Positions 1-13,635 are shown, numbered from the stretch's first letter. The stretch: DNA of 64,000 nt from Mytilus edulis (GCF_963676685.1 NC_092349.1:80116604-80180603); one strand, 5' to 3'. The notes: generated from the letters alone by a model not told the origin. Made by a program: numbers and translations.

Positions 1-481
1 TGTGTTAAAATTATTTTCTGGCCTTATGTCTTCTTTTTGCCGAGGTTTAAGAATCGTGAACTAAATAATCAATCTACACAGAACCTTGAAGCACGTATTA
101 ACAAACATGCATTTTTTCATATAGAGCGATGGTTAGTTTATTTTTATATTTCCTTTGCGTTTTCATTTGTTAACAAGCTTTGTCATAAAAGTTGTTAACT
201 GAATCAATTAACACTATCTTTCTTTTACATTGGTTAACCTTTTCTTTCACCACATGCAGGTTCCCTCGCACTCGAGCTGTGTACTTTCCTAAGTACTGAC
301 GAGAGATTTGATGGGTTTTAATGTCATTACATACGAAAAACCCATCGGAGGACGAAAGACAATGATCCAATCAATCTAATAAGTTTGTGTTTCAATAGAA
401 GTGCATTTCTGAAGATTCTAATAAGATAATTTAAAGGTTGTTCTTTATGAAGAAAGTTCATGTACCAGAATATGGCAAGAC
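1..481. other. Left edge, no secure gene; weak candidate terminal exon
   Basis: A good plus-strand splice acceptor (pyrimidine-rich, ending in CAG at 257-259) precedes a short open stretch. Read from 260 in one phase it gives 13 codons (FPRTRAVYFPKY and similar) to a TGA at 297-299; another phase gives about 19 codons. The minus strand has a 66-aa open frame over 170-370. None has a recognisable domain, and the upstream exon would lie outside the window, so this is only a possible last exon. Confidence 0.15.
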
Positions 482-2765
482 AGCATCAAGTCACATAAAA
501 CCGATACTAGAAAGTTTCATGACAGTAACAAATTAATACAAACATAACAATACCGATACCAGAAAGTTTCATGACAGTAACAAATTAATACAAACATAAC
601 AATACCGATACCAAAAAATGCCACGACAGTAACAAATTAATACAAACATAACAATACCGATACCAGAAAATGCCACGACAGTAACAAATTAATACAAACA
701 TAACAATACCGATACCAGAAAAAGCTACGACAGCAACAAATTAATACAGACATAACAATACCGATACCAGAAAATGCCACGACAGTAACAAATTAAAACG
801 TTATATACAAATATAACAATACCGATACCAGAAAAAGCCACGTCAGTAACAAATTAATACAAACATAACAATACCGATACCAGAAAAAGCCACGACAGTA
901 ACAAATTAATACAAACATAACACTACCGATACCAGAAAAAGCCACGACAGTAACAAATTAATACAAACATAACATTACCGATACCAGAAAATGCCACGAC
1001 AGTAACAAATTAATACAAACATAACAATACCGATACCAGAAAATGCTACGACAGCAACAAATTAAAACAAACATAACAATACCGATACCAGAAAAAGCCA
1101 CGACAGGAACAAATTAATACAAACATAACAATACCGATACCAGAAAATGCCACGACAGTAACAAATTAATACAAACATAACAATACCGATACCAGAAAAA
1201 GCCACGACAGTAACAAATTAATACAAACATAACACTACCGATACCAGAAAAAGCCACGACAGTAACAAATTAATACAAACATAACAATACCGATACCAGA
1301 AAATGCCACGACAGTAACAAATTAATACAAACATAACAATACCGATACCAGAAAATGCCACGACAGCAACAAATCAGTACAAACATAACAATACCGATAC
1401 CAAAAAATGCCACGACAGCAACAAATTAATACAAACATAACACTACCGATACCAGAAAATGCCACGACAGTAACAAATTAATACAAACATAACAATACCG
1501 ATACCAGAGAATGCCACGACAGTAACAAATTAATACAAACATAACAATACCGATACCAGTAAATGCCACGACGGTAACAAATTAATACAAACATAACAAT
1601 ACAGATACCAGAAAATGCCACGACAGCAACAAATCAGTACAAACATAACAATACCGATACCAAAAAATGCCACGACAGCAACAAATTAATACAAACATAA
1701 CAATACCTATACCAGAAAATGCTACGACAGCAAAAAATCAGTACAAACATAACAATACCGATACCAAAAAATGCCACGACAGTAACAAATTAAAACGTTA
1801 TATACAAATATAACAATACCGATACCAGAAAATGCCACGACAGCAACAAGTCAATTCAAACATAACAATACCGATACCGGAAAATGCCACGACAGCAACA
1901 AATCAATAAAAACATAACAATACCGATACCAGAAAATGCTACGACAGCAACAAATCAGTTCAAACATAACAATACCGATACCAGAAAATGCCACGACAGC
2001 AACAAGTCAATTCAAACATAACAGTACCGATACCAGAAAATGTCACGACAGTAACAAATTAATACAAACATAACAATACCGATACCAGAAAATACGACGA
2101 CATTAACAAATTAATACAAACATAACAATACCGATTCCAGAAAGTGCCACGACAGTAACAAATTAAAACGTTATATACAAATATAACAATACCGATACCA
2201 GAAAATGCCACGACAGTAACAAGTCAATACAAACATAACAATACCGATACCAGAAAATGCCACGACAGCAACAAATCAATAAAAACATAACAATACTGAT
2301 ACCAGAAAATGCCACGACAGCAATAAATCAATACAAACATAACAATACCGATACCAGAAAATGCCACGACAGCAACAAATCAATAAAAACATAACAATAC
2401 CGATACCAGAAAATACGACGACATTAACAAATTAATACAAACATAACAATACCGATTCCAGAAAGTGCCACGACAGTAACAAATTAAAACGTTATATGCA
2501 AATATAACAATACCGATACCAGATAATGCCACGACAGTAACAAGTCAATACAAACATAACAATACCGATACCAGAAAATGCCACGACAGTAACAAATCAA
2601 TACAAACATAACAATACCGATACCAGAAAATGCCACGACAGCAATAAATCAATAAAAACATAACAATACCGATACCAGAAAATGCTACGACAGCAACAGA
2701 TCAATAAAAACATAACAATACCGATACCAGAAAATGCCACGACAGCAACAAGTCAATACATAAAA
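482..2765. repeat. 52-bp tandem array (about 43 units)
   Basis: Head-to-tail units of about 52 bp fill the interval; each holds the motifs AATACCGATACCAGAAAA, GCCACGACAG and AACAAATTAATACAAACAT. Divergence between units is low, mostly A/G and C/T changes (GCCACG versus GCTACG, AGTAAC versus AGCAAC). A variant unit with an insertion around ACGTTATATACAAATATAAC recurs near 795, 1790, 2165 and 2485. No open frame spans it. It behaves as a satellite or long minisatellite; its period varies too little and has no spacers, so it is not a CRISPR array. Confidence 0.95.
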
Positions 2766-3654
2766 ACACTGTGACTCGAAACGTGTTTAAAGTACTTTGA
2801 TCTATAGGCGATATAGACCTGTTCACCAGAATAATCATGGAATAGTACACATAAGCAAAGATTTGTATCTCACTATACAAATCCTTGACATAAAAACAGA
2901 CAAACTACACCTGACTACAATGCTTCATATAGTAGGTTTTATTAGTTCTTTTCTATAAGACTGTCTTTCCAGGTGTTTTTTTTTAGAACTTTGTTGATAA
3001 GATATTTGGTTTATCTTTGGTAAACTCATATGTTTGAAGTTTTATTATTTTCGTTTTTTAAGAGTAAATTCCCTTGCTGAAAAAAATTAAAAAATCCTTG
3101 TGGTAAACGTTTGCAACAAACTAACAAACAGAAGTCTTACTGCAACTAAGTCACCGTGATATATAAGCTTGCGGTAATCTTGCAGTAAACTTAACTATAT
3201 GCAAATTAGATGGCACAAATATGCAATGTATGTGTAAAGTTTGCAGCTTGCTGCAAACACTTTTGTTTGATTTCCTGCAAAAAAGTTGTTTGCCCGCTAT
3301 CTACTCCTCTTACCAGTTGGTAAAGATTAAAGCTATGACTTTGTTCAAATCATTGTACACATCTATGTTTTGAATATACCTGTATGCCTTGATTAAGCTC
3401 TGAATTTTGTCCCAATCTTAAAATCTTTTATATTACTCTCCAAGTTCTGCTTATTAAGACTGGTTTTAAAGAAGCATGTATAATTGAATATATATTTAAA
3501 ATTGAGAAAGGAAATGGGGAATGTGTCTAAGCGACAACAACCCGACCATAGAGCAGACAACAACCGAAGGCAACCAATGGGTCTTTGTTTGGATAAAAGT
3601 TATTGTTGGAAGAATCACTCGTATTTAAGATCAATCTAGTCCAACATACGTCCT
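2766..3654. other. Intergenic, fragment of a dispersed mussel-type repeat
   Basis: AT-rich sequence without supported genes. At about 3497-3600 there is a fragment beginning AATTGAGAAAGGAAATGGGG followed by GACAACAACCCGACCATAGA. Related copies occur at 46425-46560 (same strand) and, inverted, at 54490-54640 and 62090-62235, so it is a dispersed repeat. Confidence 0.5.
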
Positions 3655-6600
3655 ATAGCACTCAAAATGAGTATGTATAGCTGGGGATTGAACCAATAAC
3701 CTCTAGCACTCAAAATGAGTATGTATAGCTGGGGATTGAACCAATAACCTTTAGCACTCAAGGTGTGTATGTATTATTGGGGATTGAACCAATAACCTCT
3801 AGCACTCAAGGTGAGTATGTATTGCTAAGGATTGAACCAATAACCTCTAGCACCCAAGGTGAGTATGTAATGCTGGGGATTGAACCAATAACATCTAGCA
3901 CTTAAGGCGAGTATGTATTGCTGGGGATTGAACCAATAACCTCTAGCACTCAAGGGGAGTATGTATAGCTAGGGATTGAACCAATAACCTCTAGCACTTA
4001 AGGGGAGTATGTATAGCTGGGGATTGAACCAATAATCTCTAGCACTCAAGGTGAGTATGTATAACTGGGTATTGAACCAATAACCTCTAGCACTCAAGGT
4101 GAGTATGTATTACTGGGGATTGAACCAGACCTCTAGCACTCAAGATGAGTGTGCTGTTGGATTAAACCAGTGACCACTAAAACTACAGGTGAGTATGTAT
4201 TGCTGGGGATTGAACCAATACTCTCAAGCACTCAAGGTGAGTATGACTTGTATTGCTGGGGATTGAACCAATAAACTCTAGCACTCAAGGTGAGTATGTA
4301 TTGCTGGGGATTGAACCAATAAGCTCTAGCACTCAAGATGAGTATGTATTGCTGGGGATTGAACCAATAACCTCTAGCACTTAATGTGAGTATGTATTGC
4401 CGGGGATTGAACCAATAACCTCTAGCACCCACTGTGAGTATGTATTGCTGGGGGTTGAACCAACAACCTCTAGCACTCAAGACGAGTATGTATTGCTGGG
4501 GATTGTACCAACAACCTCTACCACTAAGGTGAGTATGTATTGCTGGCGATTGAACCAATAAGCTCTAGCACTCAAGATGAGTATGTATTGCTGGGGATTG
4601 AACCAATAACCTCTAGCACTTAATGTGAGTATGTATTGCTGGGGATTGAACCAATAACCTCTAGCACTCAAGGTATGTATTGCTGGAGATTGAACCAATA
4701 ACCTCTAGAACTCAAGGCGAGTATGTATTGCTGGGGATTGAACCAATAATCTCTAGCACTCAAGATGAGTGTGCTATTGGATTAAACCAGTGACCTCTAA
4801 AACTACAGGTGAGTATGTATTGCTTGGGATTGAACCAATAGCCTCTAGCACTCAAGGTGAGTATGTATTGCTGGGGATTGAACAAATAACATCTAGCCCT
4901 CAAGGTGAGAATGTATTGCTGGGGATTGAACCAATAACTTCTAGCACTCAAAACGAGTATGTATTGCTGGGGATTGAACCAATAACCTCTGGCACTCATG
5001 ACGAGTATGTATTGCTGGGGATTGTACCAACAACCTCTAGCACTCAAGCTAAGTATGTATTGCTGGGGATTGAACCAATAACCTCTAGCACTCAAGACGA
5101 GTATGTATTGCTGGGGATTGTACCAACAACCTCTACCACTAAGGTGAGTATGTATTGCTGGCGATTGAACCAATAAGCTCTAGCACTCAAGATGAGTATG
5201 TATTGCTGGGAATTGAACCAATAATCTCTAGCACTTAATGTGAGTATGTATTGCTGGGGATTGAACCAATAACCTCTAGCACTCAAGGTATGTATTGCTG
5301 GAGATTGAACCAATAACCTCTAGAACTCAAGGCGAGTATGTATTGCTGGGGATAGAACCAATAATCTCTAGCACTCAAGATGAGTGTGCTATTGGATTAA
5401 ACCAGTGACCTCTAAAACTACAGGTGAGTATGTATTGCTTGGGATTGAACCAATAGCCTCTAGCACTCAAGGTGAGTATGTATTGCTGGGGATTGAACAA
5501 ATAACATCTAGCCCTCAAGGTGAGAATGTATTGCTGGGGATTGAACCAATAACTTCTAGCACTCAAAATGAGTATGTATTGCTGGGGATTGAACCAATAA
5601 CCTTTAGCACTCATGACGAGTATGTATTGCTGGGGATTGTACCAACAACCTCTAGCACTCAAGCTAAGTATGTATTGCTGGGGATTGAACCAATAACCTC
5701 TAGCACTCAAGACGAGTATGTATTGCTGGGGATTGTACCAACAACCTCTACCACTAAGGTGAGTATGTATTGCTGGCGATTGAACCAACAACCTCTAGCA
5801 CTCAAGGTAAGTATGTATTGCTGGCGATTGAACCATCAACCTCTAGCACTCAAGGCAAGTATGTTTTGCTGGGGATTGAATCAATAACCTCTAGCACTCA
5901 AGGTGAGTATGTATTGCTGGGATTTGAACCAAATGACCTCTAGCACTCAAGGTAAGTATTATTGCTGGGGATTGAACCAATAATCTCTAGCACTCAAGAC
6001 GAGTGTGCTATTGGATTAAACCAGTGACCTCTAAAACTACAGATGAGTATGTATTGCTGGGAATTGAACCAATAACCTCTAGCACTCAAGGTGAGTATGT
6101 ATTGCTGGGGATTGAACCAATAACCTCTAGCACTCAAGGTGAGTATGTATTGCTTGGGATTGAACCAATAACCTCTAGCACTCAAGATGAGTGTGCTATT
6201 TGATTAAACCAGTGACCTCTAAAACTACAGGTGAGTATGTATTGCTGGGGATTGAACCAATAGCCTCTAGCACTCAAGGTGAGTATGTATTGCTGGGGAT
6301 TGAACCAATAACCTCTAGCACTCAAGGTATGTATTGCTGGAGATTGAACCAACAACCTCTAGCACTCAAGGTAAGTATGTATTGCTGGCGATTGAACCAA
6401 CAACCTCTAGCACTCAAGGAAAGTATGCATGACCTGGATATGAACCAACAACCTCTGGGATTCCAGGTGAATATGCTTGTATGTGTATTGAACCTATGAC
6501 CTCTAGCATTCCATGTGAATATGTATAGCTGGGTATTGAACGTATGACCTCTAGCACTTCATGTGAATATATATTGCTGGGTATTGAACCAGTGACCTCT

Positions 6601-6760
6601 AGCACTTCAGGTGAGTATGCATTGCTTTTGATAAGACCGACTTATAATACACCACGTGATTATGCATAACTGGGAATTTAATCAATGACCCCTAGCACTT
6701 GAAGTAAGTATTCATGGCTTTAGATTGGACCACCCTATAGCACTCCAGATGAGTATGCAT
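3655..6760. repeat. 48-bp tandem array with ~615-bp higher-order period
   Basis: About 60 units of 48 bp, each with GGGGATTGAACCAATAACC, CTCTAGCACTCAAG and GTGAGTATGTATTGCTG. A variant unit (GTGCTATTGGATTAAACCAG) recurs near 4149, 4769, 5384, 6003 and 6191; the blocks 4477-5173 and 5092-5791 are nearly identical at an offset of 615 bp, so there is a higher-order repeat. Because 48 is divisible by 3, open frames with 16-residue repeats appear on both strands; these are consequences of the repeat. Many units read AAG followed by GTGAGT, a consensus 5' splice site, and on the minus strand GGTTCAATCC resembles a tRNA T-loop (B box). Units decay toward both ends. Confidence 0.95.
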
Positions 6761-9700
6761 TGCTTACAACTCCTTGTTACTTAATGATGAAAAATTAGCA
6801 AAAAAACAAAATATATATACAAATGTACTGGGTAGATTTCATTCATTGTCTCATCACCTACATAATAAGCTTTACTACTTGCTCTCTCTGAATGACAAAA
6901 ATACATACACAAATATTTTTTTTCTACAAATATTTAATGATTATTATATAACATAGTTTACACAAGATTAAACATTTATATGCAAGGCAGTAACAATACT
7001 GAATATATCAACTGAAGGCACTGACAAAATTACAACAGATATTGATTGATTGATTGTTTGTTTCTTAACATCACCTTAGCATATATATATATACACAAAA
7101 TAATAATCAATTTTGATGCAGAATTAGTCAGTGGGTAAAATAAAATTTTTCATGCCCACTATTTGAAATTTAATAGCCATTTTTAGTTAAGAATGTATGG
7201 TTTAAAAAAGCCACAACCATTTAAATTAGAATCAACATTATTTTAGTAGATTATCTAAAATTGAATGTTAAAAGTACTAATCATCATGAGAGACTTGTAT
7301 AACAAGTATATTTTTCTAAAGGATGATTATGTAGTATTCAAATATGATATATGTATTCCATACACATTTATTTATTTTATGAAAATGTGAGATATTTTTC
7401 ATTTAGTTCTTCAGGTTAGCAGCTACCATTATAATGTTGTTCCATATTGTTAAGTAAAATAGACAAAAATACTATAAAACAACTAATTTTTTGCAGATAT
7501 TTTGTTTCACAGGTTGCCCATACTAGCCTACTTCACAGCAATTTGATAACAATTTTTCAAATATTTTTTCTAAAACTCACCTAAGACTCAAACATAATTG
7601 GTTTGCGAAAATTAGTTGATTTATAGTAACTCAAATTTGTTTTAATTGATAAATTAAAATAGAACTTTACATCTTATAATGGAGTTACAGTATATTTCTT
7701 TTTCTTTTCTTATTTCTTAAGTTATAAATCCTGTGAAGCAGTTTTTGAACATACCATAAGAAACACTTGCAATGTAGGTCTTCCAGTACTGTTGTAATAT
7801 AACTTTAAGCAATGATAGTACATGTCTATAAATTAAAATACATTTCTATCAGAAATTAGCACCTTTTAGTTATCAATTAAAGACCAATGCCCCTAAGATA
7901 AAATAACACATAAGTTATGAAATAATGATAGTAACTTTTAAAGTTTCAATTTTTTTCAATTTTTTTTAATTTCATCCTTAGTTTTCAAGGAAAATTAATC
8001 TTGCACCTTACACATATTGAATGTCATTTCTGCATTCAGAAAACAGGGCATAATATTGACATATTTTTTTTATGAATTTATAAATCTATAACTTTTATAT
8101 GAAATAAAGTTTCTACTAATTTGAGGCACAAAACTCAGCTAAACAATAGATTCAAGGCAAGTTTGACAAGTATATATAAATGTATTTATTAATGCAAATG
8201 ACAGTATTGACCATACTGTCAAACCTGAGTACTGTTAAAACATAAAATCTTAATAGGGACTTATGTTTACTTTTTCCTGATAAAAGTAACAATATATTTT
8301 AGTATTGGAACCTTAAGCACCCACTTATCAATAATGAAAATGTTTCCTCAAATTTGTGTGACGTCAAAATCTATTTTCAGCAAGAAAAACAACAATATTT
8401 ACCAATACAATTTTGACTGTCTTAACAACTTAATTATTAAGTAGTCATACTCATGTTACAACTTGAAACAATAAACAATTTAGTACTTTATACAAATTGG
8501 TAAAATATACAAATTTTCAAATGACTGTTGGAAATTTGTTCAAAAGGATTTAATAGCCATTGTACTTTAATATCATTTCATATATAGATATAGGAAGATG
8601 TGGTATAAGTGACAATGAAACAAATCTCCATCCAAGTAACAATTTATAAATGTAAACCATTATAGGTCAAGGTATTGCCTTCGACACATAGTTTTGGCTC
8701 ACACCAAACAGAAAGCTATAAAGGGTCCCCAAAATTACTAGTTTAAAACCATTCACATGGGAAAACCAACTGGCTGATCCATATAGATGCTTTTGATTGA
8801 TAGATTAAGGGACTATTTGTCAACTGATATAGTGTCAGAATATAAATTTTGTATTCTAGTTACATATAGAATGTAAAGTCAATGCCCATGGTACAAAGTT
8901 TGTACAGATAATCATCTACCATTTCCTAAATCTTATAAAATATATATCTTTAATTTTTTTTCAAGATACAAAAATTGTAAATCTAATCTTGAATCAAGAC
9001 AAATTTCTACAAATGGTATGAAAGATAAAACATGTACAAATATATTATATCTAAATCTTATATTTTAAACTTCCTCTTAAAAGGCAATACATTGGCATCA
9101 AAACAAAAATGTATTTTAGTGAGACATTAACTAACCTCGTGGCAAGTTATAATATAAACTATAAAGTCTTCTAGAGTCAGGTTCATAAAAAAAAACTGAG
9201 GACTAAGATTGGTCGTAAGTATACTGAATTGTTCATGACTTAAGATCATCATCAATCTAAGTCGTAATTTTTTTGTGAAACCGACTCCAAATATTATTTA
9301 TAGAATGAATTATCAAAGAATTTTAAAATATATTAAATTTTCAACTTTTGACTAAACTGTGAAAGTATGTAGCACATGATTTAATAAATATCTTTATTTG
9401 GTCATGAGTGAAATATTTTTCAAAATTTAGATTCTTGGATAAGATACACTTTTTTTACATTTACTTTTTATGTTGATAAAGAGGAAAATGCAATCTTTCA
9501 CTTTTTTTTTACATATTTCCACTTATTTTTATTGAATGGTCAATGTTTACATTAGAGGAGTGAAATACAGCACCCAAAAATCACTGAGGGTGAAAGAAAA
9601 TGATTAAAAACAAAGATACATGACAATAAAAAAAATATTTTTTGATTTCAATCATTTTTTAAAACTTCTCTGCTCTTCAGAATTCAAATATATATAACCG

Positions 9701-10176
9701 TTTACTGTTTATTAAGTTAAATTTTAAAGTAATCAACAAGTGATTAAAATAATATACTATAAATAAACATATATATAGATTACAAAAGCACCATAATGTA
9801 ATGTTACAGTAAGCATAAGTTTTGTTCATTTTGTTTTTAAAATCAAATCTAAAACTGACACTTCGCAATTATAATTGTCAACATATAGACAATCATTTAA
9901 AGCTATAATACTCTACAAACTTAAATATTCAAGTCAAGAACTAGCATGTTCGTCATCAGGAAATGGTAAATTTTGGCTTTTTAAAGAAAAATCACAAAAA
10001 TTTCTTTATTGTCAATTTGTATTTATAAAAGTTGGCTGAACATCAAAGAAGCAGCAACAGATAACATGATTTTTTTGGGGTGCACAAAACTTAATGTACA
10101 ATATGCAAAGTGTTAAAAATATACAGATATATATATATCACAATCCTTGGATATTAGATATATGAGTACACATTTA
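6761..10176. other. Gene-free AT-rich stretch
   Basis: No open frame with domain character and no convincing exon was found on either strand. The only structured segment is at about 8585-8770, where phrases such as GGAAGATGTGGTATAAGTGA and TTGGCTCACACC match, inverted, the repeat at 28620-28790 and 48960-49100. It could include downstream flank of the minus-strand TLCD gene, which ends at 14404, but no poly(A) signal was assigned. Confidence 0.5.
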
Positions 10177-11838
10177 CAGTGTTCCAGCTAGCATGAAATG
10201 GAGGGGCGCCGCGCCCCGCCCCCGAAATTTTGCGCCCCTCTGCCTTTTTTAAGCGCCCCTGCGCCCCTCTGTGCCCTTTTGAAAAAAAGTTTAAAAAACA
10301 ATCTTTTTTCCTCATATCGTCGCCATTTTGTTGAGTTCTTTATACACACACTTCATTAAGACAACAGATTAAAATTGTTGACACTTGTTACCTGATTATA
10401 ATCACCTGTTTGATTAGAGTCAATTACTTAATCAGGTGAAATTTACGACCCTGTCTAATCCCTTTACCCTGAAGCACCAAACATCGAAGTTAAATGAATT
10501 GATTATTTAAACACCTGATGATGCAAAATATAATTTATAAAATAAATGTGAACGGTGTTCATTTCTATTGTATTTGTTATTTATTATGTCATTTAAAAAG
10601 AATCATTCCAATAGGTCAACACGCAAACTGCATGAAACATGATGTAACTTTGACCTCTGTAGCAGAGTTCAAAAAATTTATGGGTGACTGAATATTCACA
10701 ATTCAGATCGTTTTTGTTTTGATGTTTTTATTTTTTAAACTGATCTTTCAAACTAGTTTTAATCCAGAAGAAAGTAAAAACATTGCTTGACTGTACCTTA
10801 AGTTGAATATCTATATCCAAATTAAATTAATTAAAACTGTAATCCATGATCACAAATTGAATGCTTTGTTTACAATTGTTGAAAGCCATGTGCTTTTTGG
10901 CGGGAAAATTCGGGAAACCCCGTATTAACAGGAAACAGTTACATTTCATTGTTATTTATAGACAGTAGGAATTTCATTTTGGAAATCATTTTGATTACAA
11001 CTGCTAAGATTTATTCATGAAAAATTATAATAATTTCTTGGGGGGAAACTGATAATACTTTTTTTATTAAAATAATTTACATCTAGGGGTATGGAAAGGG
11101 GGGCTGTTTTTTTTGTTTTTTTTTTTCAATATTACAAATATATATAAAGTTCACCAGTCTGAAAATACATGGTTAAATGGATTTTAATTCTGAAAAGCTC
11201 ATGTTTATTTCAGGCGCGGATCGAGAGGGGGGGGGGGTTCCAGGGGTTGAAACCCCCCCTTTTTTTTGGCCGATCAATGCATTTGAATGGGAGCATATAG
11301 CTGGAACCCCCCCTTTTACTCTGGGTTGGGAACCCCGCCCTTTTTAAAATGGCTGGATCCGCCCCTGTATTTAATTCCTTTATTATTTCCATCATAATAA
11401 GAAACAAGCTACATGTATAAGGTATTTCAAACATATATTTTTGGCTTTTATATAAGAACATTCAAGACTATTAATATGTATGTGCCTGCAGTAAAAACAA
11501 ACCTGGTAAGGCCTAAAAAAATTCTACAGGGCCCTTGAAAAAACTTTTGGATCCAGGCTGGCATTCAGAGAAAATGTTAAGTATTGTTCCTGACTGTATT
11601 GCAGATTTATGTGAAGTTTTTAAACTGACATGCACAATTCATTTCACAAGTGTAATAAAAATAATTCTACAAAACAACGCAGCGCATCGCGTTGCAAATT
11701 CATCTTAGACCTACCATGCATTAAGAAATATGTCTTTATGTGGTAATATTAAGTATTTGATTTTTTTCAGTGAGAACGCGCTAAAGTGCCCTTTTTAAAA
11801 ACGCGCCCCTCTATTTTCAAATCCTAGCTGGAACACTG
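10177..11838. mobile_element. hAT-like non-autonomous DNA transposon (1.66 kb)
   Basis: The left end begins CAGTGTTCCAGCTAG and the right end is its inverse, ending CTAGCTGGAACACTG. Both ends are followed by GC-rich GAGGGGCGC-type sequence on an AT-rich background. The element is bounded on both sides by the exact 6-bp direct repeat CATTTA (10171-10176 and 11839-11844), taken as the target-site duplication. CAGTG...CACTG termini resemble hAT elements, although typical hATs duplicate 8 bp, so the superfamily is tentative. No transposase frame is visible. A smaller MITE is nested at 11211-11367. Confidence 0.75.
11211..11367 (-). mobile_element. MITE, 5-bp-TSD GGCGGATCCAG family, copy A
   Basis: Nested in the hAT-like element. 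Ends CAGGCGCGGATC and GGATCCGCCCCTG are imperfect inverted repeats; TATTT lies directly before and after, a 5-bp duplication. The interior holds G and C runs, ATCAATGCATTTGAATGGG and GGTTGGGAACCCC, shared with the copies near 22.7, 38.1 and 39.1 kb. The open frames across it are accidental. Confidence 0.8.
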
Positions 11839-13289
11839 CATTTATGTCACTTTTACAATAATATAATTGTAAATTCATTGGCTACCTGTTTCTACAGTTA
11901 ATGGTTTATATGAAAACATATATAAATTCTAGATATAATATGAAATCTATTAATCAACAACATTATTTTCAATATGAATAGCACTATAATATCATCTAGC
12001 CACCTGAGTATAAAGGAATCAAAATATAATATTAGAGTTTTACAAATATCTTTTAAAATTTTTCCCTTAAACTAACATGTTTAATGACATTTGTTTCTTT
12101 CTAGAACAAATGTTTTGGAAGTTCACATGTAACAGAATTGTCACTATATATAAATATAGATATTGTTATTACTGAATGAAATGATTGAAATATCAAATGG
12201 AATATACAATAGTTCTCATGGTCCAATATGCACCAAATGTGCTTAAAAACTCCCCAAAAATATCAAGCTGCAATTCTGTGCTGGTCAACTAAATGGGCAT
12301 AAAAACAAGAGGCTTTAAGGTTTCATTCATCTGACCTCTGCATGACCTCTGCATTATAAGCAATATGAACAAGGGGTGTAACTGAATGGATGTAGGTTGG
12401 TGGACTCTTTCTATCACCATGAACTAAAGAATAAGACGACTTCTTAAAACTCAATTCAAAAAGCCTGATTCTAAGTTTGAAATAAAATTGAATGCAAATT
12501 ATCTCCCTTGTTAGGAATTTTACTTGTTTGGTGCAGTATAGGGCATTGGTGGAAGTAGATAGACATTAAGGGGTTAATGTAATTCACAAAATTTAAGCTG
12601 AATTATCTATTTTGATTATCAGTATACCAAATAATAACTGCAAAATAATTTCTTCCTAAAAAATGTAAAACAAAAGTTGAACACCTGGTAAAGCTGGACA
12701 CCTAGCATTGCCCAATTTGTTGTATATACAGCAATATTTACAGTCAAGTAATGAATCTAATTTGACCAATTAGAACATTAGAAGACAAACAGAATTGCCA
12801 GCAAGCATTGTAAGTCCTGCCATTAGTCAAATCATATGCTTTATAAATAAGAAGTTCTCTTGTAATATTAAATAACAATTAAATACATAGAATCATAAAA
12901 TTAAACATTTGTAATACATTAACAATAATGATGAGGTAGATATATTTGCCATTTATCATACCATTTAATTAACTATAATCACAAATAATATATGTTGGAT
13001 TTCTTTGATCTCTTACATAAATAATATATTACAATAAAAGGCTTAAAGATATATTGTTATTGACCTTTTGTCAGATATTCGGATTTCTTTAGGTTTTATC
13101 CATGAATTGCCAATTAAATTTTTGTCTGCTTACCCCTACTTTTCTTATCATAATTGTTTTATTATAAATATCCTTATTTGAAAATCTTATAACTCCAAAA
13201 GTGGCAATGTTAAATGAATGAATGTGCCCGGAGAAACTACCATCCTTTGATAGGAAAACTGACAATCCTAGTCAATTAAGATTGGAGCT
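11839..13289. other. Gene-free stretch
   Basis: AT-rich DNA between the hAT-like element and the SINE. I see no exon, array or inverted repeat that can be supported. Confidence 0.4.
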
Positions 13290-13400
13290 GAGTGCATGCG
13301 CACTAGCGGGGTACAAACACTAGCGGGGTTCAAACTCTTAACCTCAGTGTTGAATGACTAGTGATTACAGAAGTAACTACTTAGACCACTCGGCTACATA
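13290..13400 (-). mobile_element. tRNA-derived SINE head
   Basis: On the minus strand TAGCCGAGTGG (13396-13386) matches the Pol III A box, and GAGTTTGAACC (13337-13327) approximates the B box at tRNA-like spacing. Sequence such as CACTGAGGTTAAGAGTTTG fits a serine/leucine-type tRNA ancestor. The copy CACTAGCGGGGTNCAAAC is duplicated at its 3' side. A functional tRNA is unlikely because the acceptor stem does not pair. Confidence 0.6.
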
Positions 13401-13544
13401 ATGCTTTCGAGTTGAAGAGTAAAAGATAATCAATTAGTGGCTGACATTTTTTTCTAACCCAATAGTGAATGATTTTATTTTTTTCTGTACAAATTGATTA
13501 TTGAGAAAGAAAAGTGGAATCTAAAGAAGAAATGTAACAGTGTG

Positions 13545-13635
13545 CTGCGAGACAAAGTATCTTAGAATGAGGAATGTATCCTCATTTGTAAGATGTATCC
13601 TCATTCTAAGATACTTTTTTTCGCAGCACATTTAA
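13545..13635. mobile_element. Foldback MITE / long hairpin
   Basis: Arms TGTGCTGCGAGACAAAGTAT and its inverse (ending TTCGCAGCACA) extend through CTTAGAATGAGGA and TCCTCATTCTAAG, leaving a loop of about 20 bp. The whole hairpin is about 90 bp. No clear target-site duplication was found. Confidence 0.65.

Noticed and set aside
4232..6499. Several open frames with 16-residue repeats (for example GYWFNPQQYILTLSAR) on both strands
   Set aside because: They arise because the 48-bp DNA unit is a multiple of 3; frames on both strands are equally open and lack start, splice or composition support.
482..6760. Regular repeats resembling a CRISPR array
   Set aside because: There are no unique spacers; the units are contiguous and the genome is eukaryotic.
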